A stretch of DNA of 64,000 nt, taken from NCBI GenBank assembly GCA_023653785.1, contig JAMKCH010005433.1:1-64000 (forward strand). The letters are read 5' to 3'. This stretch comes from Ophioderma brevispina (Eukaryota > Echinodermata > Ophiuroidea > Amphilepidida > Ophiodermatidae). Of the stretch, positions 54,961 through 64,000 are shown one piece after another. The translations under genes were made by a program, and so were the position numbers. Position 1 is the stretch's first letter, and each line of letters opens with the position of its first letter. Below the pieces are notes generated by a model. That model was not told the origin of the DNA. It saw only the letters and a list, made by a program, of their open reading frames with translations, and made no database searches.

Positions 54961-56096
54961 TACATGACAGGACTGAATTCGTTTTTTTCAAAGGTCTTAG
55001 AGACGCAAGTCATATAATTTAGCAAAGACCGATGAAAGCTTGAACAGTTATTTTAAAATCAGCATAGTTCATGTAATTAGCATGTTGGGGTTGTAACTCC
55101 AGGAGAGGTGCAATTATTTGCCTATGTTCACACTCCAGAAATGAGTTATTGCTTGAGTAAGTGTATCAATAAACTTCTACATTTGGTCCTATTAGCTCTT
55201 GAAAATTGACTCTAGGTTTAAGTTGCTAGAGTAAACAGTATTGGGTGGGGGCAGTATGCGACCAAGTGTGAGCTTTGTGACATAAGTAATTCCTAAGTTA
55301 CAATGTGTTAATATGATTAACTTGGGTCCACAAGGTCCCTTATCAACTTAAACTGGATAAGGGGGGGGGGGTTCCTAAGGACCATATTTTGTTTTTGGGC
55401 CGGCGTTTTTTAACGATGCAATGTTTTGTGTTATATTTTTGTATTTTCTAACTTTAGTTGCGCTTGAATTGGAGCAAAAAAATTCAATCCATCGCGTCGT
55501 TTTGCGTTAATTAACATGGATCCCTAGGAAACCCCGTATGCACTAAAGGAAGTGCTCATGACAAAATTTAAAAAATTGACTTAGGTTACTGTGATTGATT
55601 TTCATAATGCATACACCTAGTGACATAACAAAGAAATAATAATAAAAAAACATCTGGAAAGTTATGATAGTAGGCAAGGGTGTCCTACAATATTTTAGAT
55701 AACATCGTAGAGCGGTTACTGTAAGAACCTTATGGTTAAAGTATACCGTAACCTAAAAAATATAAAATGAAGAGCATTTCATTTGTGCTTAAATATGTAA
55801 ATATAGTTCATCCTTCACAATTAAAGCAATCAGCAAAGTCTAGGTGAATCAGTGCCGTAGAAAATGCAGAACCGAATTAGTGTCTTTTTCGCACATTTTT
55901 CCGCAAAATGAAAAATCAATGTTTTGCCCCTAATTTGGCACTGAACAATCGTCTTTCAGTTTTTAGTTCTTTCTTGTTGCTGTCTTGAGCTTCTAACATG
56001 GGTGGAGTTCATATAAACTCCTTTCGGAAAGGGTATATGGGGGGGGGGGTTGTCCCTGGAAACCGTATGCAATAAAGAAAGTGCGACCCTTATGCA
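54961..56096. other. No gene; a short direct repeat and G-runs
   Basis: CCCTAGGAAACCCCGTATGC..TAAAG.AAGTGC (55522-55558) is echoed by CCCTGGAAACCGTATGC..TAAAGAAAGTGC (56054-56085); each follows a G-run (55363-55374, 56040-56049) at some distance. Otherwise AT-rich. Confidence 0.5.
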
Positions 56097-56652
56097 GTTA
56101 AGCAATATTAGCACATTGTGTTTGAAGAGCGCCCCAATTTTTCAAAATTTGGAGATTTTTTACACGATTGACATGGTAAACTGGATAGTAAACCTGTACC
56201 TGGGAATGGTTAAGCTCGAAAATGTCTATGTGTCACAAAAAAGAAGGATTTTGTACTAGATAATTATTATCGGGGATCCCGATAATAATTCAACGGCTGC
56301 TGGGGAAAACGGCCTTCCATGTGAAATAGCCGGGAAAATAGCGCCATGTACGTGTCTACGCTCATACAATAGTTGTGTTATAGTCAGGCAAGCCAAGTTA
56401 GCTAGGTTAATTCTCGAAGGTGCACTATTTCATATGGACGGACATAAAGTAGCATTTCCAGCTCTGCCGTTAAGTACCAATCTGGGATCCCAATTCTAAA
56501 TTACAAACTCCCTGATTTTGTGAGAACGTACGCATTTTTAGCATTCTCGTCCGAGGTATAGTTCCTAAACAATTACCAACGTAATATGCAAAAATATCAA
56601 ATTTGAAAATTGGGGGCCGCTCTTCAAAAACGTTACTAATATTGCTTAAGTG
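56097..56652. mobile_element. 556-bp TIR element with a 29-bp palindrome inside
   Basis: TTAAGCAATATTAG (56098) and GTTTGAAGAGCG.CCCCAATTTT.CAAA are mirrored at 56585-56652 (TTTGAAAATTGGGGG, GCTCTTCAAAAACGTTA, CTAATATTGCTTAA), giving about 65-bp TIRs. At 56262-56290 is AATTATTATCGGG, GAT, and its exact complement. The frame at 56050-56259 crosses the left TIR and is not supported. Class unassigned. Confidence 0.7.
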
Positions 56653-56786
56653 TTAAAAGTTAAATCTCTCTTCCATGTGTTGTAAACATAGACATAAGAA
56701 AGGGCGGAAAAGCATTGCACGGATTAATTATAAAGCTACATGCTCGATTACTCGATGCATGTAAGGGAGAAAATTTCGCACTACGG
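56653..56786. other. Unique sequence upstream of the promoter candidate
   Basis: CATGCTCGATTACTCGATGCATG (56740-56762) contains nested inverted words CTCGAT / ATCGAG-like; no clear factor site assigned. Confidence 0.4.
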
Positions 56787-56863
56787 TATAAAAAGGGAAT
56801 GTTCATGTACACATGGGAGACAGCTGAATCGCGTTTAGTAGGTTATATCTACATTTAGTCATG
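56787..56863 (+). promoter_or_regulatory. Candidate core promoter: TATA box and ATG
   Basis: TATAAAAAG (56787-56795) lies 74 bp before an ATG in good context (GTCATGG, 56861). A TSS about 30 bp after the TATA would fall near GACAGC at 56818. The frame from this ATG is only 17 codons long, but it contains CTTC|GTAAGATC at about 56882, a plausible donor, so a short first exon is possible. No downstream exon was recognised, and the nearest long frame (57173-57619) is on the other strand. Confidence 0.3.
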
Positions 56864-57172
56864 GCGTCAAAACTTAGGCTTCGTAAGATCCGAGAGTGGT
56901 TATGGAATGACTGATGCATCACCGTTCAGCGACATTATATATTATCTCGAAACGATGACAACCAAACCTCGGTGACCTCGTATTGCATTTGCAAATAAGG
57001 TCGATTTTTTTTATTCGTATCATTTAATAACCGATTGCTTGGTAAAACACAGAAAAAACGACTCAGCGATTGCTTTGAGTCTTATTGCTAGTATTTTTGA
57101 AGACTATCGTAGCTATACTCCATTTTCCTACATTTTATGCAGTAGATCAGCACACACATAAACTGGGTAACA

Positions 57173-57619
57173 TCACACACTAACTGGTGAATAAGGCTCT
57201 GCCTGGATAACAGACAACTGCTGCATAACACTGCACACAGAACTCACACCAATCGGGTAAGACAGATACTGCGTCTCGTCACCTTTCTTGTCGGATGGCG
57301 CTAAACTCTCCAGCTCCCCTTCAACATCTTCAGAACAGGAGATCACTGCCTGGCTAGATACCCCAAGACCAGACCATTCACTATCCACACCTATGACATG
57401 TACTCCCACCTGGTAGCAATCTTCCACGTAGAATGGGTCCCCTTGATAAGGATTCGCACGGAGTTCGGTCTGTTTCAATAAACAGCAATAATGCACCGTG
57501 GGGTTCTGCCACCATATCCAGGCACTGCCATGTGGCTCTCCATCACATACTGCATTCACGATCTCAATGAGGTGCCCTACCTTTCGTCTTCCCCGTGGAG
57601 AAACCCACCAATCCCACAC
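57173..57619 (-). CDS. Unrecognised 148-codon open frame, possible exon or decayed element ORF
   Basis: GC-richer than its surroundings, with mixed codon use and no low complexity, so it looks like real coding sequence. It opens directly after a TGA and its first in-frame codon is GTG, so no ATG start is available; it would have to be an internal or terminal exon or a truncated ORF. The peptide has WIWWQNP, HYCCLLKQTELRANPY, GDPFYVEDCYQVGVHVIG and an acidic, Ser-rich C-terminal half. In another frame just upstream (57770-57655, minus) is CDKCVKLCRLGSRRCAECD, a paired-cysteine zinc-binding-like cluster, hinting at a frameshifted larger protein. Family not known to me. Confidence 0.45.
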   Translation of the reverse strand: MWDWWVSPRGRRKVGHLIEIVNAVCDGEPHGSAWIWWQNPTVHYCCLLKQTELRANPYQGDPFYVEDCYQVGVHVIGVDSEWSGLGVSSQAVISCSEDVEGELESLAPSDKKGDETQYLSYPIGVSSVCSVMQQLSVIQAEPYSPVSV

Positions 57620-58576
57620 TCAACATTGAGCGGGCTCCACATACTTCAATACACTTTCGCTGTTGCCTCATTGCCAAGAAAAGAGTGGTTCAGGAGGTTT
57701 TGATGGTCACACTCGGCACATCGACGCGAACCTAGCCGGCATAGCTTTACGCATTTGTCACAGTTGCGTCAATATCATGACATCACTGCACAGCGCACAC
57801 CATTTACGCTCCTATAGCATCTGTACTGCTGGGACACAGCGCCACCGATTCCGTTTCCGCATCGCTAATTGGCCGGCTATTCTTAGACATTTGCTACGTC
57901 ATGGGACTCCCTAGCAGCCAGACGCTGTGTTAAAGGCTCTGCGATTAGCTAAACAAGGAATGAAAAAACGGTTTCGCGGTACGTTGGTTATCGCGAAAAC
58001 GACGAATCAGGTGGTCGATCTGATGTTAGAAATGGGTTTCTGACAAAAAAGACCCCTTAGCTCACTAGTTTTTGTAAGCCTGGCGTGTGGCATGACTTGA
58101 CAGCAACAATCGAGAATTGAGCAAGCTGATAAGGTAAGAATTTTTCACGTATTTTTCACGTTTTTTCGTCTTTTCCAAATATAAACCTATATTATGAACT
58201 AGTCAGCTAACTAGACAATTTAGTTAGGAATATTTTGGTGCGTAAATCGTAACGATAGGCCAAGTATTTCGCGCAATCTCCAGTGTACCGCAATGAACAA
58301 AAAATCCGAATCAACGCTATCTGACACTGTGTGTACGTGGAGTTTCCCACGTTCAGCCCATTAGGATGCGGTTGATAACTCCCTACCGCAGTGAAGATTT
58401 GCCAAGGTTTGCCAAGATTCAACAGTGGGCGGCGCTGTGTGCCAAGACGACACGTAAATGGTGTGAGCGGTATACTCTGTTTCACTTCGTCGTGGTAGGT
58501 GAGTGGAACACATTATCGTTATGTGATTTTTCTCCAATGTGTTGGAAGGTTTGCAGTACCATCACGCTTTTAAGGA
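57620..58576. other. No assigned gene; includes the Cys-rich frame and a donor-like site
   Basis: 57655-57770 (-) holds the Cys cluster noted for the neighbouring frame. At 58132 GATAAG|GTAAGAATT is a good splice-donor match on plus, preceded by an ORF-poor stretch. The frames at 58207-58485 (-) and 58366-58599 (+) overlap and show no motif. Confidence 0.35.
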
Positions 58577-58770
58577 CGCCGGTGTGGCAGGAGATATAGT
58601 CCTCCAGGCTCAAAGTCCGGGAACAATGGTGAACAATAGGGCAATCGATTCAGTTGACTCTTCACGCAACATTAATTTCACGGTTGATTGCGTTGTCGTC
58701 TATGGAGCCGGATTATGATACCTGCCGGATTATGATTACTTTCACACCGAAATGCTAAAAAAGCTCGACA
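58577..58770. repeat. Dispersed repeat, uninterrupted copy of 15948-16500
   Basis: GCCGGTGTGGCAGGAGATAT, ATGGTGAACAAT, CAATCGATTCAGTTGACTCT and ATGATTACTTTCACACC are contiguous here. This copy shows what the target looked like before the insertion at 16012-16388. Confidence 0.75.
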
Positions 58771-58923
58771 TGAGCTGCCATTACCAGATTTTCGGTTCGT
58801 TGCACCCAATTGGTGATTGGGTGCAACCACCTCGAATTTTAAGGCCATACATAAATTGGCTCATAGACTATTTGCTAGAAGCCTCGCTACCAAAATATTC
58901 TGATTGACGCGGGCTTTGTGATA
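58771..58923. other. Spacer with a CACCCAATTGGTGATTGGGTGC hairpin
   Basis: GCACCCAAT and ATTGGGTGC (58801-58826) form a short stem. Confidence 0.5.
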
Positions 58924-59125
58924 AAATAACCTTCTGAGTAGAGTTAGAGTAAGGACTAAGGATTTGATTAGGATTAAGGTTAAGGGTTAGAGTTATAGAG
59001 TTTAGATTAGGGTTCACCGCCACTCAGAAAACCTGTTACTCAGAAGGTCCGCTGTTCAGAAAGTTCTGAGTACGGTAGTGTGCCTTCTCATAAAAGAACC
59101 TTCTGAGTAATGTATTCCTTGTGGC
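58924..59125. repeat. ACCTTCTGAGTA / TACTCAGAAGGT inverted-repeat unit
   Basis: ACCTTCTGAGTA at 58930 and 59100, TTACTCAGAAGGTCC at 59036, and shorter CAGAA.GTTCTGAGTAC nearby (59053-59075). A TTAGGATTAAGG..TTAGGGTT stretch lies between. Probably another palindrome-word MITE; ends not defined. Confidence 0.5.
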
Positions 59126-60144
59126 AAAACTGTATATTAACTCGTAAATCTTACAATCACGACATTCTTACACAAGTTACATTCAGCTGCCGGCAAACGG
59201 TGGCTGATTTCTTGTTGCCAGCTTTGTTAAAATGAACCTGAAATCTGGAAAAGAACATCTTAAATTCGCTAGCTTGATGTCAAAACATATTTTGTGAATA
59301 TAAATGTGATAATCTAATCAGCATTACAAATTACCAAATGTACAAATTATCCGAATACAAATTGTAAGAAAGAAGCAATAATAATAACGCAAGCAAATCT
59401 TAATACTGTACTATGTCATATGATAGTATATTTAGATAAAGTACTGCGTACAGTCAGGGAAGGTGGGAATTAATAATATAAGTCTCAAATAAGAAGGTAC
59501 CTACATGGAAAATAAGGCGACTGGATGGGGAGGGATTAAATAAATCTAAATGGCTTTAGCGGTCAACCACCTTCATGAAAGTACCGTATTAATGTCGATG
59601 TTAAAATGATCAACAACACAGATTAATACAGCAAACGAGTCACGTAAAAAAGAAGAACAAGAGGGTGACTCAAGAGCATTAAGGAGTTTGGGTCATTTAT
59701 ACTTTCCCTTTTATTCTTCGCATACACATGGATTCATCGATATGGACACAAAAAATAAGAAAATGTCGTGGTCAGCGATGTCGTTTATCAGATAAAACAT
59801 TACGAAATTTGATTTTTTTGGCCAAAATTATAGTTCTGTAGAAAAATCTGTTTGGTCAAACATTTCTAGATATAGCTAAAAGTTAGCTACAAATGTTATA
59901 CATGTAGTACGCTTTCTAATAAGATACAATCGGGTCACAGAGAACCATTTGAGAAATTCACGCAAAAGTCGTTATTTTTGTAGCAAAAACGAATACAAAG
60001 ACAATGAATTCTATTTATTCTTGATTCATCTGCAACATGTTTTGAGACATGCAGGTGTTTTTGTCAGATATACAGCTTAAAAGTTTTCGAAGAGCACGCT
60101 CACAATGGCCTGGATTTTTGGATCAAACTCACAGAAAAGAATAA
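59126..60144. other. No recognisable gene
   Basis: AT-rich unique-looking DNA. No feature seen. Confidence 0.5.
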
Positions 60145-60390
60145 ATGTCGACATATATATATAGCGCCTTACACAAAGTATCAAAGGTCTTTATGTCAGC
60201 TGCCATACAAATGCCTAAGGTACACTCATACCTTTGGGTGGCGCTAAATAGATTATATCCTAACAGCTCCCCATTCTGCATCTGCATGGACAAGTGAGGT
60301 TAAGTGCCTTGCCCAAGTGCACAACACATTGGCCTCAGTGGGATTCGATCCCAAGTCCTTTGGGTCATGAATCGGTCGTTGTATCCCGGT
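60145..60390 (-). mobile_element. tRNA-derived SINE, 5' truncated
   Basis: On the minus strand: B-box-like GGGATCGAATCCCAC (about 60352), then GTGCACTTGGGCAAGGCACT (60322), a core common to metazoan SINEs, and a tail ending in AAGGCGCTATATATATAT (60150-60170). The A-box region is cut off near 60390 where another repeat begins. Confidence 0.7.
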
Positions 60391-60585
60391 GTCATAAAAT
60401 AGAGTGTCCGCGTGACTGAGTGTCCTACCACCCACCTAGCCATTGTGTTCTCCATTGAGTGCTATACGCATCATTTGAACCCAAATGGCCTCGTCTACAA
60501 GATCGCGGTTTATCCCGTACATGTTGACATGGCAGCTAGGATATTTCTTTCATGGAGGACACTCAGTTTCCGGGCCACATGTGCC
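60391..60585 (+). repeat. Dispersed copy of the 205-bp repeat at 19118-19412
   Basis: GTGACTGAGTGTCCTACCA, TTGTGTTCTCCATTGAGTGC, CCAAATGG.CTCGTCTACAA, CCGTACATGTTG and GGACACTCAGTTTC match 19230-19405 in order. The 100-codon frame over it (60412-60714) starts in the repeat and is not supported. Confidence 0.75.
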
Positions 60586-62369
60586 CTAAAAACCGAGTAT
60601 CTTCAGCGTCACAGAGTGAAAGGTAACATTTTGATTCCTAATAATGTCACCGACTGGATAAGTATACATTATGAAACCTTGTGGGCAATAACAACAGAAG
60701 TGGCGAAAGCCTAAAAATAAAAAAAAGGTCGATAATTCGTCAATCCAATAATACATTTGATAACAGACAGGGATTATTATAGCTAGCTTTGATTTGATTC
60801 AAATTAAACGTTCCTATATAGTACTGAGCTCCGTAAGCCTCGCCTTTGAAAAGAACATTTTTGTTTATCAGCGAATTACACAGCTAGGTACAACATCAGG
60901 TCACTTGACAACAATTTTGTTGAAGTCAAGATGTAACTTATTATTAGCCAAAGCCCACTACGCGTGGTTCGCTGTGTACTGTACAAAGATATACACTACT
61001 TTACCCCTTTAGTTTTAAAGATTTAAAAACTGTTATTTCTCTCTAAAATGTAAATCTCACATCGAATACTCATACACGTGTATTATGTTTACACATGTAT
61101 AAAGATTTGTTCGAGAAATAATAATTTTCTAATGGAATTATTAATTTAAGTATTAGGCCGTGGGACAAAAGAGAACAAAATGCTCGGATAAGGACCAAAG
61201 GGTTGCACGTCTGCAAGTACATAATTCTCCCAAAATAAATGTTCTAAAATTATAAAAATCAGTTGAACGTGTGTTCTTGCGTCTCGTATGTGTACATTTT
61301 CCAGAAAGTGAATTAAATTTCATCTCAATTTTTCCCTGACCAACGGATGTACTTCATGATTCATTGATTCCAGCAAATAATGGCGTCAATGATAAGTAAA
61401 TCCGTTCGGTATGCAGAGACCAAGCACTTTAGAGTCTTTTTTATCTGGAACTTCAGACCCATTGCTATTGTACATGCAGTTGAAAATATTTCAGGTATTA
61501 TCACCACCCTGATTTAGAAAGAGTTATTTTTTCATGATGTGGAATACAAATTACTTGTCCTCGTTCAAGAATAAATAAACCTTGATCTTCTACTGTGTTG
61601 TTCAATTAACTTTCAATGGGATGTTTCATCATTTATTCGAAAAGGAAACGAAGATGAACACAAGTCATGAGGAAAAGTTGTTTGGCAGACTAACCCCTAA
61701 CTTGCCACGCAACCTCTTTTCTATTTGATTTACCGCATTATCAGCAGAAATCAAAATCATTGGTATTCATTCGCACCTATATTAATTAAATCCAGGTAAA
61801 TGGGTGGCCGAACATGGCTGTGATTATTTCCAAAAGCCAGTATTTTAAAAATAATTTCAGCAATCTGGTGCCATGTTGCATTGTATTGGTGTTTTGTTCT
61901 CAAACTTGGTAAATTAATAGAAAGGAGGTCGTCCATATAGTTTTTGCAAATCACTAGGTTCTGGCACACGAAATATTAGGGTCAAAGCTTGCAAGCAAAT
62001 ATATTTCTTCTCCTGACGTTTGTTCATCTTTGTTTCCTCTTTGAATAATGATGAAATTTACGGTCAATGTTATTTAACTCACAATAAAACCTAAAGTTTT
62101 ATTTTATTCGTGCACGGGCACAGCTCCGTGACAGCTAAATCTAATGGTCGGTGATAACTCTGAAAGTTTTTCAACTTCAAGGACAATAACAATGGTTGTG
62201 CAGTTCCAGATCAAAGAGAAGCTGAAATGCTTTGTACTCTGCATACCGGGTAAATTTATTTATCAATAGCACCATATTTGCTGGAGTCAATAAATCACGG
62301 TGTACATCCATTCGTCATAGATATTCAGGCAAAAAATGAGATGACATTTTATTCATTTTCAAGTTCTAG
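60586..62369. other. No recognisable gene; possible LINE tail near 61565
   Basis: GAATAAATAAACCTTGATC at 61568 is similar to the LINE 3' end at 51065. Otherwise AT-rich with no supported feature. Confidence 0.4.
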
Positions 62370-62590
62370 CACAACAACACACATGGAACCCACAGGGGAA
62401 GCGAAAAAGAGACCGAAATACCTGGCGATGGGAGCTCCAGGCAGATACTAAGAAATCAGATCAGTTTTGCGTGAACTAAACCTGAATGGCCAAGATCAGA
62501 GACATCTGTAGAAACAAAAACCAAAACAGATCATTATATTGCGGGGTCAAAAGGATCCCTTCTAAGAAACATGGGTAGTACTTACCTTAT
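62370..62590 (+). pseudogene. LINE C-terminal fragment (KRKRGRP.NTWR type)
   Basis: 62400-62478 reads KRKRDRNTWRWELQADTKK in one frame, matching the Gly-Lys-Arg-rich C-terminus (KRKRGRP.NTWRR.LEAD) found in many metazoan RTE/Jockey-type LINE proteins; the following LNLNGQDQRHL is in another frame and fits the next block (L...AQDR..WR). Only the tail survives. Confidence 0.6.
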
Positions 62591-64000
62591 ACATACAAAA
62601 TAACACATATGCACACTGCGCACTCGACCCATCCAAAACATTTATTTTACTCAAAACTATTTCTATGTAATAGATGCCGTCGTTTATGTAACTTTAATTA
62701 TATACATTTTGATGTGACTTCCTCTGATAGGTAATTTTTCATAATCACATTTATAACTTTAACGAAAGCTATGGTATCATTTTAGTCATATTTTTTAGAA
62801 AGAATTGGTGATAATATGAGCTAAGCCAGTTGAGTCGACGTTGAGGCAGTTGAGCCGACGATAATTGGAATGGCAGTGGTGGTATTTCCCCCAATTATTA
62901 ATGAATTGCATGTGAACTTAGATATCGTTATTCGATATTTTGAATTGGAGATGTATCAGTTCAAGATATGATAGCTGATAGTGTCTTTCCCACATACCAA
63001 TTAGGACCTGCCTCTTTCACTCACTCCTCATAAGCACGGGTTTTGTCAATAAGAAATTTTGGGTGACATCTGGAAAACATATCCTTAACAGTTTGACAAG
63101 TTCAAAGAAATTTAATTATTTATTATCACTTTAGTCATTGCATTTTCTCCATCAAGGTACTGGCGCTATCAACATTGAAACGGCGGTTCATCGGATCAAA
63201 TGGCCTTACATAAAGAAAACTATAAAATCAAATCCTCTGAAGTAATTAGTTCAAACTTGACTCTAGTAAGGGTTGAACATATTTTTGGGGTTTCATGAAA
63301 GTATGATTTGAATTTGATCTGAAAGGTGCATCCCCATTCAGCCCCAAAGAAAAAACATTAAGGTGCCGCCATTGCCCTTCCCAAATCCGCATCTGTATCA
63401 TGTTTTTTATATACGATTTCTTTATTTTTTCAACTTTTTCAGCTGTGGGTCTTTTTTAAACTTCTCAAATGTTACATATATAAATAATATTATTTATAAT
63501 TATTATAACACCTGGTCATAATTATAATGGAGATAATTTCCTGTAAATATTTTATTTATTCAAATACCATATGCTGTACAATTTCTGTTTGTACAGAAAT
63601 AGCGAGGAATAGGCAGGAACGTGTCTCGCGTAGAGGTGTAAAGTTGGTCACCATACGCATCTTCTTCGGATCTTGACCAGGGGCCAGAGTGACAAAGCTG
63701 ACGGTTCATCACACATTGCATGCCCAGACACATCAACGATGGATATGAATATGTGTGTGGTTAGGACTGTATCAAGGACTATTGTGGTGATTTCCAAATG
63801 TACTTACGTAAATATGATTGTGGACATAAATAAATCTGCATGAATGGACGAAGAAAACTTCGTAAAGGCGTTGAGCACCATGAGCACCAACTAAATCTCT
63901 AAATTATTAGTGACGACTGGCAAAACGACTATGGCAAGTAAATCGTCTACCACCTCTAACGAAACCGCAAATGATCGTTTCCGATTTAGATTTTCTTTAT
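62591..64000. other. No confirmed gene; small frames at the right edge
   Basis: The plus frame from ATG at 63931 is open to the window end (23 codons, Ser/Thr/Arg-rich) and could be the start of something, but is too short to judge. 63620-63800 is somewhat GC-richer without recognisable coding. TTTCTGTTTGTACAGAAA near 63580 is a small hairpin. Confidence 0.35.

Noticed and set aside
60412..60714. 100-codon plus-strand frame
   Set aside because: Starts inside a dispersed repeat whose other copy at 19230 does not keep the frame.

Overview
The window reads as repeat-rich, AT-rich nuclear DNA of an animal, most likely a marine invertebrate; a deuterostome such as a hemichordate, echinoderm or cephalochordate is a guess from the repeat types, not a demonstrated assignment. 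There is no operon-like gene packing. Long reading frames are rare and most belong to decayed transposable elements. Short host-gene pieces are possible only at a few spots: an exon-like frame at 1-180 ending at a splice donor, a TATA-box/ATG arrangement at 56787-56863, and an unrecognised frame at 57173-57619 on the minus strand.

Layout. 1-10 kb: exon candidate, unique AT-rich DNA, a small element built on a 24-bp palindrome (3084-3429), a tRNA-headed SINE (3850-4080), and a diverged repeat interrupted by a MITE (6760-7180). 10-16.5 kb: a roughly 2.9 kb segment in tandem duplicate (10300-13145 and 13180-15650), followed by a mariner-type transposase remnant and a G-run element nested in another repeat. 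17.7-24.3 kb: minisatellite, a palindromic MITE, tandem 200-bp repeats, a TTAA-flanked MITE, a perfect hairpin, a 1.45 kb element made of AAAACGTTTT repeats, and a short TIR element. 26.6-32.7 kb: a mariner-like TIR element, an AACGCGTT element, a GGGCCC/CCCACATGGG element, a TTAA element with a 26-bp perfect palindrome, and a second palindromic MITE. 33-39 kb: RTE-like and CR1/Jockey-like LINE remnants, a 590-bp A/C-only low-complexity tract, GACCTTTGACC minisatellite DNA and a second, larger AACGCGTT element. 41-45 kb: the best coding sequence in the window, a minus-strand DIRS/Ngaro-like retrotransposon (gag-like ORF, then RT-RNase H), interrupted by a 1.07 kb MITE and cut off at its 3' end by a half-copy of the palindromic MITE. 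47.2-48.9 kb: a dead R2/NeSL-type LINE. 49.8-55 kb: a second old segmental duplication, with a second LINE C-terminus. 56-64 kb: TIR elements, the promoter and ORF candidates, another SINE and another LINE C-terminus.

The most striking signal is that several unrelated-looking non-autonomous elements (3084-3429, 22111-23563, 28363-28694, 29541-30570, 37561-38538, and probably 50685-51180) are filled with many copies of one short self-complementary word, a different word in each family, and some share terminal sequences (CCCAGC..AA or TATGGCAA). None encodes a visible protein. They look like one structural class of element whose interior is a palindrome array. All repeat boundaries were read by eye from the sequence; family names are inferred from recognised motifs, without database searches.
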